Assembly (NCBI GenBank): GCA_030731695.1
Contig: JANQTK010000121.1
Coordinates: forward strand, 1 to 5,434
Direction: 5' to 3'
DNA length: 5,434 bases
From: Polaribacter sp.
Lineage (GTDB): Bacteria; Bacteroidota; Bacteroidia; Flavobacteriales; Flavobacteriaceae
Shown here: positions 1 to 5,434 of the stretch, piece by piece
Position numbering within the stretch: the first letter of the stretch is position 1
How the letters are laid out: each line of letters starts with the position of its first letter
The notes under the pieces: generated by a model
Database searches by the model: none
Seen by the model: only the letters and a program-made list of their open reading frames with translations
What the model was told of the DNA's origin: nothing
Program-made: the position numbers and the translations under genes

Positions 1-740
1 ATTTTAAAACACAAAATATTGATGAATTGATTGTTGATTTGCGTTATAATGGTGGTGGCTCTGTGCAAACGGCCACGTATTTAGGCAGCATGATTACTGG
101 GCAATTTAATGGACAATTGTATTCTAAAGAAGTTTGGAATAACAGGGTAATGAATGCACTTCCAGCAAGTCGTTTTGTAAATAATTTTACGAATCAAATC
201 AGAAATGTGAATAGTAATGGGACTGTAACTTTAAATGAAAGTATCAATAGTTTAGGAATGACAAAAGTATATTTTATCGTTTCTAGCAGCACAGCTTCTG
301 CATCAGAATTGGTGATCAATTCTTTAAGTGCCTATATTGATGTGTATTTAATTGGCAGAAAAACGGTTGGAAAACAAGTGGGTTCCATCACCTTGTATGA
401 TTCTGAAAATTTATTGAGAAATGGCCCAAAATTAAATCAAAATCACACTTACGCAATTCAACCTATTGTTTTGGAAATCAGCAATAAAAACAACTCAAAC
501 CAACCAAATGGATTTACTCCAGGCACTAGTTTGCCAGGAATTGAATTAGCTGAAAATTTTGGAAATTTGGGAGTTTTAGGCGAACGTTCTGATCCATTAT
601 TGGATAGAACGATTACCTATATTTTAACTGGAGCAAAATCATCTTTTGACATCAAAAATCAACCATTTTTCGAAGAAATTTTCAATTCGAAATTGGCAAC
701 TCCAACTAGTAATAATATGTATGTTGATTTTAAAAAGTAA
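1..740 (+). CDS. S41 family (C-terminal processing type) serine peptidase, C-terminal part, truncated by the left edge
   Basis: The reading frame is open from the left edge (first whole codon at base 3), so the true start lies outside; the TTG at 27 is internal. About 245 residues are visible. They carry S41 hallmarks: a VDLRYNGGG strand-loop (bases 30-56), then TASASE with the likely nucleophile Ser at 297-299, and TVGKQVG with the likely general-base Lys at 372-374. The Ser-Lys spacing is 25 residues, the same as Ser430-Lys455 in E. coli Prc/Tsp, so the dyad looks functional. Flavobacterial relatives are usually envelope proteins, often lipoproteins, with a PDZ domain ahead of the catalytic domain; neither signal nor PDZ can be seen here. 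The C-terminal tail ends in an Asn-rich stretch without a sorting domain. The substrate is unknown. The next gene faces it, so it ends its own transcript. Confidence 0.9.
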   Translation, partial: FKTQNIDELIVDLRYNGGGSVQTATYLGSMITGQFNGQLYSKEVWNNRVMNALPASRFVNNFTNQIRNVNSNGTVTLNESINSLGMTKVYFIVSSSTASASELVINSLSAYIDVYLIGRKTVGKQVGSITLYDSENLLRNGPKLNQNHTYAIQPIVLEISNKNNSNQPNGFTPGTSLPGIELAENFGNLGVLGERSDPLLDRTITYILTGAKSSFDIKNQPFFEEIFNSKLATPTSNNMYVDFKK

Positions 741-806
741 AATATTAGAAGTTCAAAATTTGATTTATAATATTTAATATTCTAAACAACAGAAACGCTT
801 ATACTT

Positions 807-1748
807 TTATAGTTGTTGCATTTCTTTATTTGGTAAAACATCAGGTCTGAATTCGCTCATCAATTCTTCGCGTTTTGATTTCGCATATTCATACCCAGAT
901 TCCCACCATTTGCTCATCAATTTTTGATCAAAAATCAATGAATTTGTTGTTAAAACTGTGGGTGTATAGTATAAGTTGAGCTTTACGTTTTTACTATTTG
1001 CGGTCAACTTTCCAATGGTAATATTGTGTTTTTCAACATGTGCCAGCATAAATTCAAATACATCAAACAACAACGAAAAAGGATTTTTTGAAGGAATTTT
1101 ATTTATTTGACTCACCTCTGTTTCTAATATAATCGCATCAATTTCTGTTGCTCCATTCAAAATAGCTTGTCTTATAGGAACAAGTGCACCAAAACCACCA
1201 TCAGCATATTGTTGTTTGTTTTTTTCTAACAAACTCATAAAAGGAACATAGTTGCAAGAGCCCCAAATCCAATCGCAAAAATCTTCATACTCGCATTCAT
1301 TACTTGATTTGTATTCTATTTGATTGGCTGTCAAGTTCGATAGTGTTACAATGACTTCTTTATTGTTCTTTTGGATACTTTCAAACATTTCTTTGGTGAC
1401 ATTCTCGCGAATTAATTTTCGTAAATTTTTACTTTCTCCAAACGTTTTTCGTCCGTTTAAAAAATTCCAAAGTGTATTTAAATGATTGATAAAAACAACG
1501 CTCTCACCATTTACTTTTTTAATCACAAATGGATTATTACTAAAAATAGATGCTTGATTAACGTTTGTATATAGTGATTTCAATTCATCCAACATTCCTA
1601 AAGCCAAATGCGAAACCATCAAACTTCCTGTTGATGTTCCTATAAACAAATCGTATTCACGATGTTCTTGAGTCATTAAATATTGTGCAACTCCACCTGC
1701 AAATGCGCCTTTACTTCCACCGCCAGAAATTACCAATGCTTTTTTCAT
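807..1748 (-). CDS. Patatin-like phospholipase family protein
   Basis: This is a complete 313-residue protein starting at ATG 1748-1746. All patatin catalytic elements are present: the Gly-rich oxyanion-hole loop GGGSKG (residues 9-14), the nucleophile elbow GTSTG with Ser39 (bases 1632-1634), and the DGG motif with Asp183 (bases 1200-1202) forming the Ser-Asp dyad. Patatins hydrolyse acyl esters of phospholipids or other lipids. The glycine loop begins only nine residues in, leaving no room for a signal peptide, and I see no membrane segment, so a cytoplasmic or peripheral membrane location is inferred. Residues from about 215 to 313 lie beyond the core and end in a charged tail. The gene is monocistronic by context: convergent with the S41 peptidase (66 bp apart) and divergent from the lipoprotein (47 bp apart). 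No CBASS cyclase or other defence partner is adjacent, so a housekeeping lipid role is more likely than a CapV-like effector. The actual substrate is not known. Confidence 0.92.
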   Translation of the reverse strand: MKKALVISGGGSKGAFAGGVAQYLMTQEHREYDLFIGTSTGSLMVSHLALGMLDELKSLYTNVNQASIFSNNPFVIKKVNGESVVFINHLNTLWNFLNGRKTFGESKNLRKLIRENVTKEMFESIQKNNKEVIVTLSNLTANQIEYKSSNECEYEDFCDWIWGSCNYVPFMSLLEKNKQQYADGGFGALVPIRQAILNGATEIDAIILETEVSQINKIPSKNPFSLLFDVFEFMLAHVEKHNITIGKLTANSKNVKLNLYYTPTVLTTNSLIFDQKLMSKWWESGYEYAKSKREELMSEFRPDVLPNKEMQQL

Positions 1749-1795
1749 GTACTACAAACGATTTTGAGTATTTTAGTTGCATAAAAATATTAAAA
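1749..1795. promoter_or_regulatory. Short divergent intergenic region, presumed promoters for the patatin and lipoprotein genes
   Basis: These 47 bp separate two genes that start in opposite directions, so at least part of both promoters must lie here or inside the opposing 5' ends. The stretch is AT-rich with A-runs just before the lipoprotein ATG, as is common in Flavobacteriia, and has no Shine-Dalgarno sequence. The nearest match to the flavobacterial -7 consensus (TAnnTTTG) on the plus strand is TATTTTAG at 1769-1776, with one mismatch and no TTG at the expected -33 distance. The assignment rests on gene orientation rather than on a clear motif. Confidence 0.35.
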
Positions 1796-2839
1796 ATGAA
1801 ATCAATATTCCTATTTATTTTCACTTTCCTTTTGATAACTGCTTGTCAACAACATTATATTCCAAGAAAATCAATAACTATTCAAATTGATGAATTTAAA
1901 CAAGACAGCACAAGCATCAGAGCCATTGTTTCAATTGATTCAAATACAGTGCATTATGCAGGTTCAAATGGTGATATTGGTCTTACATCTGATGCTGGAA
2001 AAACATGGACTGTAAAAAAAATACTATTTCAAGATTCTATAAAACCTCATTTTAGAAGTTTGGCAACAAATGGCAATTCGTTTTTTGCACTTTCGATTGC
2101 AAATCCAGCATTGCTATATAAAATAACAGAAAATGATACTAAACTAGTGTATCAAGAAAATCACGAAAGTGTGTTTTATGATGCTTTGCAATTTTTTGAT
2201 GACGGAATTCATGGAATTGCAGTTGGCGATCCAACAGAGAATTGCGCTTCCATCATTATCACCAAAGATAGAGGTGAAACTTGGCAAAAAATTCCTTGTG
2301 ACAATTTACCATTTTTCGAAAAAGAAGAAGCCTTTTTCGCAGCAAGTAATACCAATATCAAAACTATTGGAAACAAGATTTGGATTGGTTCTGGAGGAAA
2401 AAAAGCACGCATTTTATTTTCTGAAAATTATGGAGAAACATGGCAGATTTTTGACACACCCATCATTCAAGGAAATGGACCTCAAGGCATTTATTCTATT
2501 GATTTTTATGATGAAAAAACCGGAATTGCAATAGGTGGAAATTATGCAAAACCTACTGAAAATAGAGCGAATATTGCGAGCACTTCTGATGGTGGAAAAA
2601 CGTGGAATTTGGTTGCAAATGGAAAAAATGCAGGCTATAAAAGTTGTGTGCAATACATTCCAAATACCCAAGGAAAAGAACTGATTGCAGTTGGAATTAC
2701 TGGAATTTCTTTTTCAAATGATGGTGGTATTTCTTGGAAAAAAATTAGCGATGAGCAATATTATAGCATCCAATTTATAGATAAAAACACGGCATGGTTG
2801 TCTGGAGCGCAAAAAATTGGTAAATTGAGCATTCATTAA
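1796..2839 (+). CDS. Asp-box (BNR/YCF48-like) beta-propeller lipoprotein, function unknown
   Basis: The frame opens further upstream, but ATG 1796 is chosen because it begins a clean lipoprotein signal: MKS, a hydrophobic run (residues 4-14) and the lipobox I-T-A-C with Cys17 as the lipidated residue. The earlier start at 1685 would overlap the divergent patatin gene and bury that signal. The 347-residue protein carries five Asp-box motifs (S/T-x-D-x-G-x-T-W type): SDAGKTW 65-71, TKDRGETW 156-163, SENYGETW 209-216, TSDGGKTW 263-270 and SNDGGISW 307-314. The third has Asn-Tyr in place of Asp-x, a degenerate copy. Such repeats sit on turns of a beta-propeller, as in sialidases and YCF48/HCF136. 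They indicate fold, not activity, and I see no sialidase Arg triad or FRIP motif. Relatives are often loosely labelled 'oxidoreductase' or 'glycosyl hydrolase'. No acidic residues follow Cys17, so the Bacteroidota surface-export signal seems absent and a periplasm-facing anchor is inferred. It lies 23 bp before pepT. Confidence 0.85.
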   Translation: MKSIFLFIFTFLLITACQQHYIPRKSITIQIDEFKQDSTSIRAIVSIDSNTVHYAGSNGDIGLTSDAGKTWTVKKILFQDSIKPHFRSLATNGNSFFALSIANPALLYKITENDTKLVYQENHESVFYDALQFFDDGIHGIAVGDPTENCASIIITKDRGETWQKIPCDNLPFFEKEEAFFAASNTNIKTIGNKIWIGSGGKKARILFSENYGETWQIFDTPIIQGNGPQGIYSIDFYDEKTGIAIGGNYAKPTENRANIASTSDGGKTWNLVANGKNAGYKSCVQYIPNTQGKELIAVGITGISFSNDGGISWKKISDEQYYSIQFIDKNTAWLSGAQKIGKLSIH

Positions 2840-2862
2840 TATACAAATTGATTTTCAAAAAA

Positions 2863-4104
2863 ATGATTGATAAACAACATATTACCAACCGATTTTTATC
2901 TTACGTAGTCATTGATACCACTTCAAATCCAGACAATCCAGCATTTCCGAGTACAGATAAACAATGGGTTTTGGCGAAAATGCTTGAAAAAGAACTCAAA
3001 AAAATCGGAATGCAAGATGTTGAATTGGATGAAAATTGCTACCTCATGGCGACATTACCTAGCAACTTATCTAATGAAGTTCCTACAATAGGTTTTATTT
3101 CTCACATTGATACAAGTCCTGATTTTTCTGGAACAAATGTGAGACCTCAGATTATTGAAAATTATCAGGGAAATAACATTGTTTTAAATGAAGCTGAAAA
3201 CATCATTTTATCTCCTGATTATTTTGAAGATTTACAACAATATATTGGGCAAACCATCATTACAACTGACGGAACAACACTTTTAGGTGCTGATGACAAA
3301 GCAGGTGTTACTGAGATTGTAACTGCTATGGAATATTTGATTCAACATCCTGAAATCAAACACGGGAAAATCAGAATTTGTTTTACGCCTGATGAAGAAG
3401 TTGGCAAAGGAGCACATTTATTTGATGTAGAAAAATTCGGAGCTGAATGGGCTTATACCATGGATGGAAGCCAAATTGGCGAATTGGAATATGAAAATTT
3501 CAACGCTGCAAGTGCCATAGTAACTATCAAAGGAAAAATGGTGCATCCTGGCTATGCAAAAGGAAAAATGATCAATTCATTATTGATAGCAACTGATTTT
3601 ATAAATGCATTACCAACACTTGAAGTTCCTGAAAAAACGGAAGGTTATGAAGGATTTTTTCATTTGCATGATGTAAAAGGTTCTGTTGAAGAAACCAAGT
3701 TAGAATTTATCATTAGAGACCACGATTTCGATCAATTTGAAGAGCGAAAATATTTATTACAAAAAATTGCTTTCGATATGAATGAGCAATCTCAAAATAA
3801 TGTTGTTTTTGTTGATATCAAAAATCAGTATTTTAATATGAAAAAGATGATTACTCCAGTAATGCATATTATTGATATAGCTGAAGAAGTAATGATTGAT
3901 TTAGGAATTGAACCGATCATTAAGCCAATTAGAGGTGGAACAGATGGTTCGCAATTGTCTTTTAAAGGGTTGCCTTGCCCAAATATTTTTGCTGGCGGAC
4001 ATAATTTTCATGGACGATATGAATATATTCCTGTAGAATCGATGATCAAAGCAACTGAAGTCATTGTAGGAATTGCTAAAAAAGTAGCTGAAAAATACGC
4101 ATAA
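2863..4104 (+). CDS. pepT: Peptidase T (tripeptide aminopeptidase), M20B zinc metallopeptidase
   Basis: PepT removes the N-terminal residue from tripeptides in the cytoplasm, the last stage of peptide use. ATG 2863 gives 413 residues, close to the roughly 408 of enterobacterial PepT, and aligns MIDKQHITNRFLSYV with the family N-terminus; an in-frame TTG at 2848 would add five unneeded residues. The whole dinuclear zinc site is visible: HIDTSPD with His81 and Asp83, LGADDKAG with Asp144, TPDEEVG with Glu178/Glu179 (general base and metal ligand), TMDG with Asp201, and NFHG with His383. These match His78, Asp80, Asp140, Glu173/174, Asp196 and His379 of the enterobacterial enzyme. PIRGGTDG (residues 355-362) and the dimerisation (lid) domain between about 215 and 325 are also present. 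No signal peptide is seen. It probably shares a transcript with the lipoprotein 23 bp upstream, since that gap leaves little room for its own promoter. A hairpin starts five bases after the stop. Confidence 0.97.
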   Translation: MIDKQHITNRFLSYVVIDTTSNPDNPAFPSTDKQWVLAKMLEKELKKIGMQDVELDENCYLMATLPSNLSNEVPTIGFISHIDTSPDFSGTNVRPQIIENYQGNNIVLNEAENIILSPDYFEDLQQYIGQTIITTDGTTLLGADDKAGVTEIVTAMEYLIQHPEIKHGKIRICFTPDEEVGKGAHLFDVEKFGAEWAYTMDGSQIGELEYENFNAASAIVTIKGKMVHPGYAKGKMINSLLIATDFINALPTLEVPEKTEGYEGFFHLHDVKGSVEETKLEFIIRDHDFDQFEERKYLLQKIAFDMNEQSQNNVVFVDIKNQYFNMKKMITPVMHIIDIAEEVMIDLGIEPIIKPIRGGTDGSQLSFKGLPCPNIFAGGHNFHGRYEYIPVESMIKATEVIVGIAKKVAEKYA

Positions 4105-4133
4105 AAAAATCTCCAGAAAGAACTTCTGGAGAT
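4103..4133 (-). terminator. Intrinsic terminator for leftward transcription (after the acyltransferase gene)
   Basis: A perfect 10-bp stem, ATCTCCAGAA (4109-4118) pairing with TTCTGGAGAT (4124-4133), closes a 5-base loop. On the plus strand it is preceded by an A-run (4103-4109) and not followed by T, so the U-run needed for intrinsic termination exists only on the minus-strand transcript. It would therefore end the transcript from the acyltransferase gene about 120 bases after its stop. The A-run overlaps the pepT stop codon (4102-4104). On the pepT transcript the same hairpin could only act as a weaker stop or as 3'-end protection. Confidence 0.75.
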
Positions 4134-4137
4134 AACA

Positions 4138-4157
4138 TAAGTAGTTGCAACTACTTA
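4138..4157. repeat. Perfect 20-bp palindrome between convergent genes
   Basis: TAAGTAGTTG (4138-4147) is followed directly by its exact reverse complement CAACTACTTA (4148-4157), with no spacer. A zero-spacer palindrome makes a poor hairpin in RNA without giving up the central pairs, but is the usual shape for a site bound by a dimeric protein. It lies four bases beyond the terminator stem. No promoter or gene start is close, since both flanking genes end here, so a classical operator role is not supported by context. Its role is unknown. Confidence 0.6.
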
Positions 4158-4177
4158 ATAAGTTTATACTATAAATC

Positions 4178-4205
4178 TAAAATAGACCCCCTAATTTCTA
4201 TTTTA
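4178..4205. repeat. AT-rich inverted repeat, possible second weak hairpin
   Basis: TAAAATAGA (4178-4186) and TCTATTTTA (4197-4205) are exact reverse complements around a 10-base loop (4187-4196) that contains a run of five C. The stem has only one G-C pair at the loop side, so it is weak, and neither strand shows a proper U-run after it. It may be a minor 3'-end structure. The rest of the intergenic region, 4206-4256, is AT-rich with nothing else I can name apart from AAAACCCTG (4212-4220), whose complement lies at 4268-4276 inside the end of the acyltransferase gene. Confidence 0.35.
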
Positions 4206-4256
4206 AAGAGTAAAACCCTGCAATTTTAGTGATTATTTTTCACATAAAAAAATTTC

Positions 4257-4796
4257 TTATGAAAGTTCAGGGTTTTTCCCCTTTATGTCTCGGTAAAAAC
4301 CCCTAAAAACCTGGAAATCCTTCTCCATATCATCTGTTAAATAATAGGGCTCAGAAATTTTAATTTGTTTATTTCCAAAATCTAAAGTTACCATAACAAT
4401 AGGTACTTTTGCGCCTTTTGCAATGAAGTAAAAACCCGTTTTCCAATTTTCAACTTTTTTACGAGTTCCTTCAGGAGACAAAGCCAATCGAAATTCGGTT
4501 TTTGAGTTGAAAATGTCTATAATCGCATCAACCAGTTTATTATTTTTTGAACGATCAACAGGAGTTCCTCCTAACGCTCTGAAAAAAAATCCAAAGGGCG
4601 ATTTAAAAAGAGAATCTTTACCTATATAATGAATCATAATTCCTGAACTCATTCTGGCTAAAATCGCAATTGGAAAATCAACCCAACTTGTATGAGGTGC
4701 TGCAATTACTACATATTTCTTAATATGTGTTGGGAAATTAGTATCCATTTTCCAGCCTAAAATGGTAAACAAGATAAAACTCGCAAATCTTTTCAT
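4257..4796 (-). CDS. PlsC-family acyltransferase (1-acylglycerol-3-phosphate acyltransferase-like)
   Basis: The protein belongs to the glycerolipid acyltransferase family, which moves a fatty acyl group from ACP or CoA to a lysolipid at the inner membrane. ATG 4796 gives 179 residues beginning MKRFASFILFTILGWK, a typical membrane-associating start. The upstream in-frame ATG at 4850 would add 18 residues and overlap the divergent rmuC start, so it is less likely. All four family blocks are visible: HTSWVD (His35-x4-Asp40, catalytic), GGTPVDR (76-82), SPEGTR (107-112, where Ser replaces the usual Phe) and GAKVPIV (128-134). The protein is shorter than the roughly 245-residue E. coli PlsC. It resembles the compact flavobacterial acyltransferases that accompany, rather than clearly replace, the main PlsC; acyl acceptor and donor cannot be told from sequence. 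It is transcribed alone, with a terminator at 4103-4133. Confidence 0.9.
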   Translation of the reverse strand: MKRFASFILFTILGWKMDTNFPTHIKKYVVIAAPHTSWVDFPIAILARMSSGIMIHYIGKDSLFKSPFGFFFRALGGTPVDRSKNNKLVDAIIDIFNSKTEFRLALSPEGTRKKVENWKTGFYFIAKGAKVPIVMVTLDFGNKQIKISEPYYLTDDMEKDFQVFRGFYRDIKGKNPELS

Positions 4797-4837
4797 AATG
4801 TCTAGTAAAAGTGATAAATTTAAGGACTTAAATTGAC
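4797..4837. promoter_or_regulatory. Short divergent intergenic region, presumed promoters for the acyltransferase and rmuC genes
   Basis: Only 41 bp lie between the preferred acyltransferase start and the rmuC start. TAAATTTA at 4815-4822 is one base from the flavobacterial -7 consensus TAnnTTTG and, being its own reverse complement, reads the same on both strands. No TTG lies at the expected -33 distance on either strand. The region is called on gene orientation; the motif is weak support in such AT-rich DNA. Confidence 0.3.
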
Positions 4838-5434
4838 ATGATGAACTCATTTATTACTTATAGTGTTTTAGCGCTGATTTTTGGTGCAATCGGTTTTCTT
4901 ATAGGGAAATTATTAGGAAAATTACAATTCGAAACTTCCAAAACATTTCTCGAAAAAGAGAAATCTTCTTTAGAAGAACGAATTATTTCCGAGCAAAAAA
5001 ACATAATTGCTAAAGAGCAAGAGAAAAATTTGTTAGCAATTGAAAATAAAAAACTGCAAGAGGAAAAGGAATTTTTATTAACTGTAAAAACACGACAAGA
5101 GTCAGATTTGGATAATTTACAAACCAAACTTAATGAGCAAAAATTAGAAGTTGAAAAATTACAAGAGAAATTTACCAAAGAATTTGAAAATTTGGCAAAT
5201 AAAATTTTAGATGAAAAATCAACCAAATTCACGCAACAAAATAAAGAAAATATGGAAACTATCTTAAATCCTTTGCAAGAAAAAATCAAAGGATTTGAAG
5301 ATAAAGTAGAAAAAACACATAAAGAAAGTATCGATTATCATGCAGCTTTACGCCAACAAATTATTGGTTTAAAAGAGTTAAATCAACAAATGAGTAAAGA
5401 AACCTTAAACCTTACAAAAGCATTGAAAGGCGAT
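4838..5434 (+). CDS. rmuC: DNA recombination protein RmuC, N-terminal part, truncated by the right edge
   Basis: The frame opens at tandem ATG codons (4838 and 4841) and continues without a stop for 199 residues to the window end. A hydrophobic segment at about residues 5-25 looks like an N-terminal membrane anchor. A long Glu/Lys/Gln-rich heptad-like stretch (about 28-115) is the predicted coiled coil. The beginning of the RmuC domain follows: FENLANKIL (116-124), LNPLQEKIKGFEDKV (143-157) and NLTKALKGD (191-199), a conserved run that in full-length members leads into the nuclease-like core, which lies beyond the edge. RmuC limits DNA inversions at short inverted repeats in E. coli and is thought to be a PD-(D/E)XK-type nuclease-fold protein; its exact reaction is unclear. 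The gene is divergent from the acyltransferase. Which of the two ATGs is used cannot be decided, because neither has a Shine-Dalgarno sequence. Confidence 0.9.
   Translation, partial: MMNSFITYSVLALIFGAIGFLIGKLLGKLQFETSKTFLEKEKSSLEERIISEQKNIIAKEQEKNLLAIENKKLQEEKEFLLTVKTRQESDLDNLQTKLNEQKLEVEKLQEKFTKEFENLANKILDEKSTKFTQQNKENMETILNPLQEKIKGFEDKVEKTHKESIDYHAALRQQIIGLKELNQQMSKETLNLTKALKGD

Noticed and set aside
741..806. Possible terminator between the S41 peptidase and patatin genes
   Set aside because: Only short AT-rich matches (TTAGAA 745-750 with TTCTAA 780-785; TCAAA-A-TTTGA at 753-763) are present, with no GC stem or U-run.
1685..1795. Longer N-terminus for the Asp-box lipoprotein
   Set aside because: It would overlap the patatin gene by 64 bp and place 37 non-signal residues before a clear lipoprotein signal peptide.
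2169..2671. Open frames in other phases inside the lipoprotein gene (plus 2169-2534, minus 2209-2412, minus 2414-2671)
   Set aside because: They lie wholly within a gene with a lipobox and five Asp-boxes, and show no domain of their own.
2848..2862. TTG start for pepT five codons upstream
   Set aside because: ATG 2863 matches the family N-terminus and length; the extra residues add nothing recognisable.
4212..4276. Long-range inverted repeat AAAACCCTG / CAGGGTTTT
   Set aside because: It has only nine base pairs around a 47-base loop, and the right arm lies inside acyltransferase coding sequence; chance is a sufficient explanation.
807..4796. A joint phospholipid-remodelling system made of the patatin and the acyltransferase
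   Set aside because: The two genes are about 2.5 kb apart, with two unrelated plus-strand genes and a terminator between them, so nothing in the layout links them.
4858..5289. A 143-codon open frame on the minus strand
   Set aside because: It is antisense to rmuC. Its Ser/Phe/Cys-rich composition is what the complement of a Glu/Lys/Gln-rich coiled coil gives, and it matches no family I recognise.
1..5434. tRNA, rRNA, CRISPR array, insertion sequence, attachment site or toxin-antitoxin pair
   Set aside because: Read on both strands, no cloverleaf, spaced direct repeats, transposase motifs or small toxin-antitoxin gene pair were seen; nearly all bases are accounted for by ordinary genes.

Overview
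The window looks like an ordinary chromosomal stretch from a member of the Bacteroidota, most likely family Flavobacteriaceae. It is AT-rich (about one-third GC by eye). Starts lack Shine-Dalgarno sequences and sit behind A-rich leaders. The protein set also fits: an S41 peptidase, an Asp-box lipoprotein next to peptidase T, and a small PlsC-type acyltransferase divergent from rmuC. The genus cannot be fixed from the sequence alone.

Layout from left to right. (1) The C-terminal half of an S41 serine peptidase enters from the left edge (+) with its Ser/Lys dyad intact. (2) Facing it is a complete patatin-like phospholipase (-). (3) Divergent from the patatin across 47 bp is a lipoprotein with five Asp-box (BNR/YCF48-like) repeats (+), followed after 23 bp by peptidase T, pepT (+); these two probably share a transcript. 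(4) A 152-bp convergent intergenic region holds a strong hairpin with a U-run on the minus strand, a perfect 20-bp palindrome and a weaker AT-rich inverted repeat. (5) A PlsC-type lysophospholipid/ornithine-lipid-style acyltransferase (-) follows. (6) Divergent from it across 41 bp is the start of rmuC (+), which runs off the right edge.

The genes are mostly separate housekeeping functions: envelope proteolysis, peptide breakdown, phospholipid turnover and acylation, and DNA recombination/repair. I see no sign of a defence island, mobile element, CRISPR array, RNA gene or biosynthetic cluster. The points most worth checking are the stacked inverted repeats at 4103-4205, the lipoprotein-pepT pairing and several start-site decisions. 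I found no convincing case for a previously undescribed system here.
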